A stretch of DNA of 64,000 bases, taken from DATFXM01 sp035315885 (GTDB lineage: Bacteria > Acidobacteriota > Blastocatellia > UBA7656). This document shows positions 57,494 through 64,000 of this stretch, one piece after another (position 1 is the stretch's first letter; each line of letters begins with the position of its first letter). The DNA lies in contig DATFXM010000080.1 of assembly GCA_035315885.1 (NCBI GenBank), forward strand, positions 1 through 64,000, read 5' to 3'. The position numbers and the translations under genes are program-made. Below the pieces are notes generated by a model. It ran no database searches. It had not been told where the DNA came from and saw only the letters and a list, made by a program, of their open reading frames with translations.

Positions 57494-58711
57494 ATGAAGA
57501 GAGGCTTGTTGTTCTTGGCAGGGAGCATGTTGTTTGTGGCGTTCGCGGTGGGAGCAAGCGCGAGCGACTCCAAAACGAACGCTAAAGAAGTCACCTTCAC
57601 AAAAGACGTCGCTCCGATTTTCTACGGCAACTGTGTTCAGTGTCATCGGTCCGGTGAAATAGCCCCGATGTCGCTGATGTCATATAAGGATGCACGTCCC
57701 TGGGCACGCTCGATCAAGGAGAAGGTCGCGGGCCGGACGATGCCTCCGTGGCACGCCGATCCGCAGTACGGAGATTTTGCCAATGACCGCAGGTTGAGTC
57801 AGAAGGAAATCGATACGATAGTCGCCTGGGTCGATCAAGGCGCAAAGGAAGGCGATCCGCGACAGCTTCCGGCGGCCCCGCATTTCGAAGAGGGTTGGAA
57901 CATCGGTAAACCCGATGCGGTCTTTTATCTCCCGCAGGAGTATCAGGTTCCTGCCAGCGGAGTGGTCGAATACAAATACTTCCGCGTGCCCACGAACTTC
58001 AAGGAAGATGTGTACGTGCAAGCGGCCGAGATTCGTCCGGGCGTGCGCGGCGTGGTGCATCACATAATCGTGTTCTCCCAGAACGGAAAAGATCCGCAGC
58101 GGCTGATCGTCGGCTATGCGCCAGGCGAACAACCGGCGGTGCTCCGCCCGGGCTTTGCACGAAAGATAGCTGCCGGGTCTGACCTTATCTTTCAGGTGCA
58201 CTACACGCCCAACGGCGCTGAAGCCAAAGACAAGTCTTACGTCGGATTTGTTTTTGCGAAGAAGGAGCCTGTAACAGAAGTGCTGACGCGGCCGGTGATG
58301 AACGCCAGGTTTGTTATTCCTGCCGGAGATCCGAACTACAAAGTAGACTCGACGTACACGTTCACACAAGACGCGCACCTTTATTCTCTGATGCCGCACA
58401 TGCACCTGAGGGGGAAGGACTTTGAGTATCGCCTCTCGTATCCGGATGGGACGTCAAGGGTACTTCTGTCCGTACCCAGGTACGATTTCGCGTGGCAGAC
58501 CTATTACACGTTCAAGCAGCCGGTCGCGGTACCGAAGGGCTCGCGTATCGATTGTGTCGCCCACTTCGATAATTCGGAGAAGAATAAATTCAACCCGGAT
58601 CCGAAGAAGGAAGTGAGATGGGGCGATCAGACGTGGGAAGAAATGATGATCGGCTGGATGAGCTACACCGTTGATAAACCTGCCGACAAGGGCGTGGCAG
58701 GCAGTAACTGA
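57494..58711 (+). CDS. Compact cytochrome c/PHM-like protein, array copy 5
   Basis: A 405-residue paralogue. The start at 57494 is chosen because AGGAGG precedes it and it begins a clean signal peptide (about 1-24). The open frame upstream to 57335 is repeat-derived. It has CVQCH (C47, C50, H51), M83 (TMPPW), H189-H190 (GVVHHIIVF), H236 (FQVHYT), H302/H304 (MPHMHLRG) and M384 (WEEMMIGW). All ligands are retained, but the Cys-bearing insert of copies 1-4 is missing, so HH and VHY are only about 46 residues apart. It may represent the minimal form of the family. It is separated from copy 4 by heptad repeats and a 16-bp palindrome. Confidence 0.88.
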   Translation: MKRGLLFLAGSMLFVAFAVGASASDSKTNAKEVTFTKDVAPIFYGNCVQCHRSGEIAPMSLMSYKDARPWARSIKEKVAGRTMPPWHADPQYGDFANDRRLSQKEIDTIVAWVDQGAKEGDPRQLPAAPHFEEGWNIGKPDAVFYLPQEYQVPASGVVEYKYFRVPTNFKEDVYVQAAEIRPGVRGVVHHIIVFSQNGKDPQRLIVGYAPGEQPAVLRPGFARKIAAGSDLIFQVHYTPNGAEAKDKSYVGFVFAKKEPVTEVLTRPVMNARFVIPAGDPNYKVDSTYTFTQDAHLYSLMPHMHLRGKDFEYRLSYPDGTSRVLLSVPRYDFAWQTYYTFKQPVAVPKGSRIDCVAHFDNSEKNKFNPDPKKEVRWGDQTWEEMMIGWMSYTVDKPADKGVAGSN

Positions 58712-58743
58712 ACCGTTTGGGTAGAAAAAGACTCGGCATCATC

Positions 58744-59988
58744 ATGAAGACGCGAAGACTTTTCGAACGGCGAATGTCTTCGCGTCTTTTTGCACTGTTG
58801 GCTTTCGTAGCCGCACTCTCGTTTGCTTCGGCTCCGCGCGTAGTCAAGGCTCACGAGCCGATAACCACGCGCGTCCGCTTCAATAAGGAAGTCATCCGGA
58901 TTCTCCAGGCGAACTGTCTGAGTTGTCACCGCTCGGGTGGGATCGCCATGTCGCTCGAGAACTACGATGATGCGAGGCCTTGGGCGAAGGCGATAAAGGA
59001 AGAGCTTCTTCGAAAACGCATGCCTCCATGGCCCGCGGTCAAGGGCTACGGACAATTCAGCAACGCGCCGTTGCTCAGCCAGCGCGATATTGATTTGATC
59101 GTCAACTGGGTCGAGGGTGGCGCACCCAAAGGCGACGACAAGGATCTTCCTCCCCAACGACCGAGTCAGGAGTGGCCATTGGGAGAGCCCGATGCTGTGC
59201 TGAAGCTGCCGGTGGAGGCGAAAATCTCTGCCGACGCCGACGAGTATCAGAGTTTTGCTCTCGATCCGGGTTTCAAGGAGGATCGATGGCTGTCTGCAGT
59301 TGATCTGAGCCCCGGTAACGCAACGGTAGTTCGATGCGCGACAATCTCGATCGAACCCAGCAGAAGCGGTGTCGATCTGATGACTGGGGAGCGCCAGGCG
59401 GCGTCATCAAAGACTTGCGTAGCAACCTGGCTTCCCGGGCAACGCGCGTTGCCGTTGAATGACCCGTTCGGTTTTCTCGTACCGGCCGGCTCGAGGATTG
59501 TCGTTCGTATTCACTATAAGGGAAACTCCGAAACGGCGTCCGATCGCAGTGAGGTTGGGCTTTATTTTTCGAAGAGCGCGATGCACAAGCAGGTTCGGCA
59601 GCTTTCGTTCAACGATCCGGGCGCAGTGATTCCCGCAGGGGCAAGCAGGCATCGCATCAAATTAGCGACGGTACTCGAGCAGGACTTGGATGCGGTTGCG
59701 ATCCGCCCTCGAGTCAATCCGCTGATCTTGTCGATACAGGCGACTGCATATCGGCCCGATGGTTCTCAGGAGGTGCTGCTGTGGTCGCGGGGGTATCAGT
59801 TCGAATGGGAGATGACCTATTTCTTCAAGCAGCCGCTCCCGCTGCCAAAGGGCACTCGCGTTGAAGTGATTGCGTATTTCGACAATTCCAATAACAACCG
59901 AAGCAATCCTTACGATCCGGTGAAACAACTGCGGTGGTCGGATCTCTCCGCCGATTCCCTCCTTGAATTGCTCACCGCAGCGAATTGA
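58744..59988 (+). CDS. Degenerate cytochrome c/PHM-like paralogue lacking copper ligands, array copy 6
   Basis: A 414-residue paralogue. The heme part is intact (CLSCH: C58, C61, H62; M93 in RMPPW). The copper half has kept the overall sequence but lost its ligands. The HH pair is R197-C198 (VVRCATISI), the HMH motif is replaced by RPRVNP (321-326), and the C-terminal Met is gone (SADSLLELL). Only H257 (RIHYKG) remains. Unless other residues bind copper, it should be a heme protein with a catalytically dead partner domain. The start may be the ATG at 58744 or 58774. An intrinsic-terminator hairpin lies across both. It is 32 bases after copy 5. Confidence 0.82.
   Translation: MKTRRLFERRMSSRLFALLAFVAALSFASAPRVVKAHEPITTRVRFNKEVIRILQANCLSCHRSGGIAMSLENYDDARPWAKAIKEELLRKRMPPWPAVKGYGQFSNAPLLSQRDIDLIVNWVEGGAPKGDDKDLPPQRPSQEWPLGEPDAVLKLPVEAKISADADEYQSFALDPGFKEDRWLSAVDLSPGNATVVRCATISIEPSRSGVDLMTGERQAASSKTCVATWLPGQRALPLNDPFGFLVPAGSRIVVRIHYKGNSETASDRSEVGLYFSKSAMHKQVRQLSFNDPGAVIPAGASRHRIKLATVLEQDLDAVAIRPRVNPLILSIQATAYRPDGSQEVLLWSRGYQFEWEMTYFFKQPLPLPKGTRVEVIAYFDNSNNNRSNPYDPVKQLRWSDLSADSLLELLTAAN
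58747..58791 (+). terminator. Intrinsic-terminator hairpin across the start of array copy 6
   Basis: AAGACGCGAAGAC (58747-58759) and GTCTTCGCGTCTT (58776-58788) form a perfect 13-bp stem with a 16-base loop, followed by TTT. It lies inside the first codons of copy 6, so transcripts from copy 5 may mostly end here. Confidence 0.75.
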
Positions 59989-60155
59989 AGTCCTTGCTTC
60001 AGAAAACGGTTGCTCCCCTCTTGAAAATCCTGAAGCATCGAGTTCGCTTGTCCCCGTTATGCGCTATTAAAGGGAGTCGGGTTGCGTCAACCCGCTCGGT
60101 CAGTGGCGAGGTAGCGGGGACAGCGTTAACCACGCAGCCCCTTCAGGGTCGGACA

Positions 60156-60554
60156 TCACTTTCCAATCTGCACCAGAGGAAGCGGCTCGCCCTGCTCCTC
60201 CAGGCGCCAGAAGCAGTCCTTCACTCCGAAGGGCCCCTTGATTCTGCCATCATAATCGCGGCACATCTGCGGCCGCGTCTCGTAGACTCCGCACACGTAG
60301 TTGGTAACGCCCTCAGCGTTCTTTATCTCCTGAAGCGCGTTGCACCGCTGCGGAATAGAGAAGTAATACTCGGTCGTCGCGCCCTTCTTCACGTATTCGA
60401 TCTTGAAACCGTGCAACTCCATCCAGTAGATCTCGTCGCGCGATTCGTCATCGACTTCGCCACCAAGAAAGGTCATCGACATGCAGCACTTGCCGCACAG
60501 AAGGCATAGCTCTGATTTGCGCCGCTCAGTTAGTATCTTTTTCTTGGTCGGCAT
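60156..60554 (-). CDS. YkgJ-type cysteine-cluster protein
   Basis: This 132-residue soluble protein has the YkgJ/Fe-S- or zinc-chelating pattern: CLLCGKCC (about 17-24), a later C in PQRCNAL, then VCGVYETRPQMCRDYDG and DCFW. These eight or so cysteines are probably metal ligands. The function of the family is poorly defined. The ATG is ten bases after the ppdK stop, so the two genes are co-transcribed with ppdK first. The region 59989-60155 to its left holds no gene. Confidence 0.85.
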   Translation of the reverse strand: MPTKKKILTERRKSELCLLCGKCCMSMTFLGGEVDDESRDEIYWMELHGFKIEYVKKGATTEYYFSIPQRCNALQEIKNAEGVTNYVCGVYETRPQMCRDYDGRIKGPFGVKDCFWRLEEQGEPLPLVQIGK

Positions 60555-60564
60555 GTGTGCCTCA

Positions 60565-63336
60565 TTACGCCGTTCGAGAAACGGCTTCCTGTGATCCCAT
60601 CGCGGCCTGCGCCGCCGACAGTCGTGCGATCGGCACTCGGTACGGCGAACATGAAACGTAATTCAGGCCGGTGCGGTGACAGAACCCAACCGATGAAGGT
60701 TCACCGCCGTGCTCACCGCAAATCCCAACCTTCAAATTGCTACGCGAAGCCCTTCCGCGCTCGGTGCCCATCTTCACTAGCTGACCCACACCGGTCTGAT
60801 CGAGCACTTGAAATGGATCAGCTTCCAGGATCCGATGCTCGATATAGTACGGAAGGAATTTGCCTGAGTCGTCGCGAGAGATTCCAAACGTCGTCTGAGT
60901 CAGGTCGTTCGTGCCAAAGGAGAAGAATTCCGCCACCTCGGCGATCTTGCCGGCAGTCAGGGCCGCCCGAGGCAACTCGATCATCGTCCCAACCAGATAC
61001 TCTATTTCCTGTCCGGTCTCCTCAATCACTTCGCCCGCCACGCGCCTCACAACGTCGGCCTGCAACCGCAGCTCAGCCACGTCGCTGACCAGCGGAATCA
61101 TGATTTCCGGCAGCACCTTGACACCCTTCTTCTGTACGCGGACCGCGGCTTCGAATATAGCTCGCGCCTGCATTTCGGTGATTTCAGGAAAAACGATTCC
61201 GAGCCGGCAGCCCCGGTGCCCAAGCATCGGGTTCGCTTCGCGCAACGACTCGACTCTCGCCCACAGCGCCGCAGGCTTTACCTTGAGTTTTTTCGCGAGC
61301 TTCCGAGTCTCCTCTTCCGTGTGAGGCAGGAACTCGTGAAGGGGCGGATCGAGGGTGCGAATCGTAACCGGCAGCCCGTCCATCGCCTTGAATATCCCTT
61401 CAAAGTCGCCTCGCTGCAGCTTGAGCAGCTTTGCAAGGCCACCCTTGTAGAGCCTCATCGGCTGCTCCATCTCCTCCTTGAGCGTTCGTCTCGTCCGTCC
61501 AAGCTCCTGACGCCGCTTGGGCGCTTTTGCTTTTCGAAGCTCCTCTTCGACATTGGCGATTTGCCCCTGCAGCTTCTTGTAGTCGAGCGATCCAAGAATG
61601 ACTTCGCGAACATGATCGATGCGGTCGCCTTCGAAAAACATGTGCTCGGTTCGGCAAAGCCCGATTCCTTCCGCGCCGAACGAACGGGCCACTGCTGCGT
61701 CTTCGGGGGTGTCGGCGTTCGTGCGAACGCGAAGCTTCCGGTATTTGTCGGCCCACTCCATCAAGTGCCGAAAATCACTTCCAAGCTCGGGATCAATCAA
61801 CGGGGCCTGACCTGCTATGACCTGGCCACTCGTGCCGTCGATCGTGATCCAGTCGCCCCGCTTGCAGCGATGACCGTTCACCGAGAACTCGTTCTTGCCG
61901 TAGTCGATCGATATTTCTCCCGCACCAACAACGCACGGCTTGCCCCATCCGCGCGCTACCACCGCCGCGTGCGACGTAGGCCCGCCAGTAGACGTAAGAA
62001 TCGCTTGCGCCGCCTTCATTCCCCGGACATCTTCGGGCGAAGTCTCGCGACGGACGAGTATGACCGGCCTGCCGTCGGCAGCCCACTCCTCCGCCTCCTG
62101 AGGAGTGAACACAATTTGACCAGCCGCCGCTCCTGGACTCGCGTCGATTCCACGCGTCAATACTTCGACCTTTACCTTCGGGTCCACGGTCTTGTGGAGA
62201 AGCTGATCGAGATCGCCGGCGGGCACGCGAGTCAATGCAGTCTGTTCATCGATGAGGCCTTCGCGAGCCATGTCCACGGCGATCTTTACAGCCGCGGGAC
62301 CAGTACGCTTCCCGTTGCGAGTCTGGAGCATCCACAGCTTGCCGCGCTCGATCGTGAATTCGAGATCCTGTATGTCGCGATAATGCCGTTCGAGTTTTTC
62401 CGCGACTCCTACAAACTGGTTGTAGACTTCGGGCATTTCCTTTCGCAGCTCTTCGATGTGCTTTGGAGTGCGAATGCCCGCGACTACATCTTCGCCCTGG
62501 GCGTTTGTCAGGTAGTCGCCGAACAATTCCTTAGCGCCGCTCTTTGGATTTCGGGTAAAGGCTACTCCGGTACCAGAGTCGTTGCCCATGTTTCCAAATA
62601 CCATCGTGACCACGTTCACCGCGGTGCCAAGGTCGTCCGGAATGTTCTCAATCTGCCGGTATGCTTTTGCGCGATCGCCGTTCCACGAGCGGAACACGGC
62701 CTTCACCGCCTCTTCAAGTTGATTGACCGGATCGGTTGGAAAATCGTGGCCGGTGTGTTTGCGCACGATCTTTTTGAACTCGACTGCCACTCGTTTGAGA
62801 TCAGAGGCGGACAGATCAGTGTCCTGTTTAGCCTTCGCCTTTTTCTTGATTTCATCCAGCGCTTCGTCAAACAGCTCGCCGCTTACGCCGAGGACGATTT
62901 TGCCGAACATCTGAATGAAGCGCCGGTAGGCGTCGTAAGCAAAGCGCTCGTTGTTAGTGAGCCGGGCGAGGCCTTGAAGAGTTTCCTCGTTTAGTCCGAG
63001 GTTCAGGACGGTGTCCATCATGCCCGGCATAGAGAACTTTGCGCCGGATCGCACAGATACCAGCAGCGGATTGGAGGGGTCGCCAAACTTTTTTTCGGAC
63101 GCCTGTTCGACAGTGGCCAGCGCGGACATCGCCTGCTCCCACATTCCGTCGGGGAACTTAGACGAAGCCGAATATTCATTGCAGGCTTCGGTGGTGATGG
63201 TGAAGCCCGGCGGGACTGGAAGTTCGGCGTTTGTCATTTCGGCCAGACCGGCACCCTTGCCACCGAGAAGATCTTTCATCGAGCCGGTGCCGTCCGCTTT
63301 GCCCTCAGCAAAGACGTAAACATATTTTTTAGTCAT
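60565..63336 (-). CDS. ppdK: Pyruvate, phosphate dikinase
   Basis: This 923-residue enzyme interconverts pyruvate, ATP and phosphate with PEP, AMP and PPi through a phosphohistidine. It has an N-terminal ATP-grasp domain (GGKGAGLAEM near residue 26, AFTRNPKSGAKELFGDYL), a central phosphohistidine domain with TSTGGPTSHAAVVARGWGKP (catalytic His at about 462), and a C-terminal PEP-binding TIM barrel (ICGEHGGEPSSVGFCHRTG with its catalytic Cys). Length is slightly above the usual 870-900. It gives the cell a reversible PEP-pyruvate step alongside pyruvate kinase. It is the first gene of a pair with the YkgJ-like gene and has a clear promoter 70-100 bases upstream. Confidence 0.96.
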   Translation of the reverse strand: MTKKYVYVFAEGKADGTGSMKDLLGGKGAGLAEMTNAELPVPPGFTITTEACNEYSASSKFPDGMWEQAMSALATVEQASEKKFGDPSNPLLVSVRSGAKFSMPGMMDTVLNLGLNEETLQGLARLTNNERFAYDAYRRFIQMFGKIVLGVSGELFDEALDEIKKKAKAKQDTDLSASDLKRVAVEFKKIVRKHTGHDFPTDPVNQLEEAVKAVFRSWNGDRAKAYRQIENIPDDLGTAVNVVTMVFGNMGNDSGTGVAFTRNPKSGAKELFGDYLTNAQGEDVVAGIRTPKHIEELRKEMPEVYNQFVGVAEKLERHYRDIQDLEFTIERGKLWMLQTRNGKRTGPAAVKIAVDMAREGLIDEQTALTRVPAGDLDQLLHKTVDPKVKVEVLTRGIDASPGAAAGQIVFTPQEAEEWAADGRPVILVRRETSPEDVRGMKAAQAILTSTGGPTSHAAVVARGWGKPCVVGAGEISIDYGKNEFSVNGHRCKRGDWITIDGTSGQVIAGQAPLIDPELGSDFRHLMEWADKYRKLRVRTNADTPEDAAVARSFGAEGIGLCRTEHMFFEGDRIDHVREVILGSLDYKKLQGQIANVEEELRKAKAPKRRQELGRTRRTLKEEMEQPMRLYKGGLAKLLKLQRGDFEGIFKAMDGLPVTIRTLDPPLHEFLPHTEEETRKLAKKLKVKPAALWARVESLREANPMLGHRGCRLGIVFPEITEMQARAIFEAAVRVQKKGVKVLPEIMIPLVSDVAELRLQADVVRRVAGEVIEETGQEIEYLVGTMIELPRAALTAGKIAEVAEFFSFGTNDLTQTTFGISRDDSGKFLPYYIEHRILEADPFQVLDQTGVGQLVKMGTERGRASRSNLKVGICGEHGGEPSSVGFCHRTGLNYVSCSPYRVPIARLSAAQAAMGSQEAVSRTA

Positions 63337-63405
63337 GGATTGTCCCCTCTCGCAGAAAAAATGAAGTACGTTATTGAGAATTTACGCTCAGATCAAAACT
63401 AATCG

Positions 63406-63433
63406 AATATAGGATGGGGCTTGCGATTGTCAA
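63406..63433 (-). promoter_or_regulatory. Sigma-70 promoter of ppdK
   Basis: On the minus strand TTGACA (63433-63428) and TATATT (63411-63406) are separated by 16 bases. Transcription would start near 63399, about 60 bases before the ATG at 63336. Confidence 0.65.
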
Positions 63434-63500
63434 GCGCAGGGACTTGTGATGCAGTATTCGTTTGTGCGGGCGTTAACAAAAATTCAATCTGTCGGTCTGA

Positions 63501-63995
63501 TCACTTAGTGTCCGGTTGGATCGTGGTTGACGTCAACAGGTACTGGACGTCACCAATCGTGCATTTGACCGGTATTTTCAAGCGGCTATGGATCTCACAT
63601 TGCCAGTCTCCAGGTCGTCCAGCAATAGTCGCCAGGAAGGTGCCGGCCGGAACCTGAACCATAGCAGGCGACAAGATCCCATCGTACGACACCGTTGCCA
63701 ACGTCCCCAGTGAGTTCTGGAACTCAAAAGGTTCGAGGTAGATTGTATTCTTGCTACCCGCCGAGGCCTCACACCACCCCTGAGTAACAATCGCCGGTGT
63801 AGAGAGGAAGAACTTGTCTGGGACTTCCAATGTCTGAGTCGCAACTCCCGATGCGCTGCCGCGAACCCGCGCAGTCAGGGTGTGCCCGTCTACTGAGATT
63901 CTGGTTCGAATGCGCTGGTCACCAGAAATCTTCGTTATTTCAGCGAAGGCCGGACGAAATGATGCATCAACACGTTCGTACACTTCCGTAGACAT
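63501..63995 (-). CDS. Unidentified protein, possibly incomplete at the window edge
   Basis: A 164-residue frame beginning at an ATG five bases inside the right edge. The true start could lie beyond the window. No signal peptide or membrane segment is visible. The sequence is predicted to be mostly beta (TRISVDGHTLTARVRGS, TIYLEPFEFQNSLGT), with one WCEASAG and one WQCEI cysteine. I do not recognise the family. It is on the same strand as ppdK but is separated from it by 164 bases that contain the ppdK promoter, so it is a separate unit. Confidence 0.55.
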   Translation of the reverse strand: MSTEVYERVDASFRPAFAEITKISGDQRIRTRISVDGHTLTARVRGSASGVATQTLEVPDKFFLSTPAIVTQGWCEASAGSKNTIYLEPFEFQNSLGTLATVSYDGILSPAMVQVPAGTFLATIAGRPGDWQCEIHSRLKIPVKCTIGDVQYLLTSTTIQPDTK

Positions 63996-64000
63996 GCCTT

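Noticed and set aside
51678..58405. Long minus-strand open frames (up to 494 codons) opposite the six-gene array
   Set aside because: They run exactly opposite the conserved paralogues, lack signal peptides or recognised motifs, and recur at equivalent positions in each copy. They are codon-bias shadows, not genes.
1..64000. CRISPR array or Cas genes connected to the CHAT protein
   Set aside because: No direct repeats of 25-40 bp with unique spacers and no Cas proteins are visible. The heptad arrays have no spacers.
1..64000. tRNA or rRNA genes
   Set aside because: I looked through the intergenic regions for cloverleaf and TTCGANTC-type T-loops and found no convincing candidate, although short RNA genes cannot be excluded by eye.

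Overview
The window is about 64 kb of bacterial chromosome of moderately high GC. It is most consistent with Acidobacteriota, perhaps Blastocatellia. That placement is inferred from gene content: an Oar-like TonB-dependent receptor with an N-terminal carboxypeptidase-regulatory domain, paired secreted S9 peptidases, an exosortase H/IPTL-CTERM pair, a TPR-CHAT protein and a family of cytochrome c/copper-monooxygenase-like secreted proteins. I see no rRNA, tRNA, CRISPR array, transposase, integrase or phage gene. Most of the window is ordinary chromosome with large accessory gene families.

Layout. 1-2.3 kb: FHA/zinc-ribbon protein and PP2C phosphatase. 2.3-5.8 kb: a CHRD-domain protein carrying an IPTL-type sorting signal, its exosortase H, an exosortase-associated membrane protein, and a CxxCH-containing secreted protein. 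6-15.3 kb: glnE, thiolase, sugar nucleotidyltransferase, heptosyltransferase, a class C serine hydrolase and a LysR regulator. 15.3-24.3 kb: a minus-strand block of ECF sigma factor, zinc-finger protein, TPR-CHAT putative protease, subtilase and a secreted helical-repeat protein, plus a second ECF sigma factor. 24.6-29.5 kb: pyrK, pyrD, hsp20, bactofilin, pyrF and an alpha/beta hydrolase. 29.5-34.6 kb (minus): GT39-type transferase, ttcA, pyk, a TlpA-like thioredoxin and a 57-residue yacG. 34.9-40.4 kb: two S9 peptidases and a zinc-ribbon membrane protein. 40.5-45.1 kb: TetR regulator, small unknown, LOG-like protein, Ni/Co transporter, site-2 protease and HU. 45.4-48.8 kb: TonB-dependent receptor. 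49.4-51 kb: acyl-CoA carboxylase beta subunit. 51.1-60 kb: six tandem paralogues. 60.1-63.3 kb: YkgJ-like protein and ppdK. The last gene is unidentified.

Two gene systems stand out. The first is the six-gene tandem array at 51144-59988. Each protein is exported and has an N-terminal CxxCH heme site and a C-terminal PHM-like copper monooxygenase fold. Five copies keep every predicted copper ligand. The sixth has lost all but one ligand while keeping the heme site, and an intrinsic-terminator hairpin overlaps its start. The second is the sigma/zinc-finger/TPR-CHAT/subtilase block. It resembles, without CRISPR genes, the protease-controlled sigma-factor logic known from type III-E CRISPR (Craspase).

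The non-coding DNA is also unusual. Tandem arrays of 7-bp units (GAGTTCT, GAGTGCT, GAAACNN, AGATTTC and others) sit at gene 3' ends and in at least ten cases contain or touch the stop codon, often as inverted pairs that can fold. A roughly 155-195 bp MITE-like element occurs twice in opposite orientation (10325-10478 and 49098-49293). A composite palindromic element with CAACCCCTTCGGGGTTG arms occurs twice (about 23535 and 43612), each time framed by heptad repeats. Several clear sigma-70 promoters and terminators are listed.
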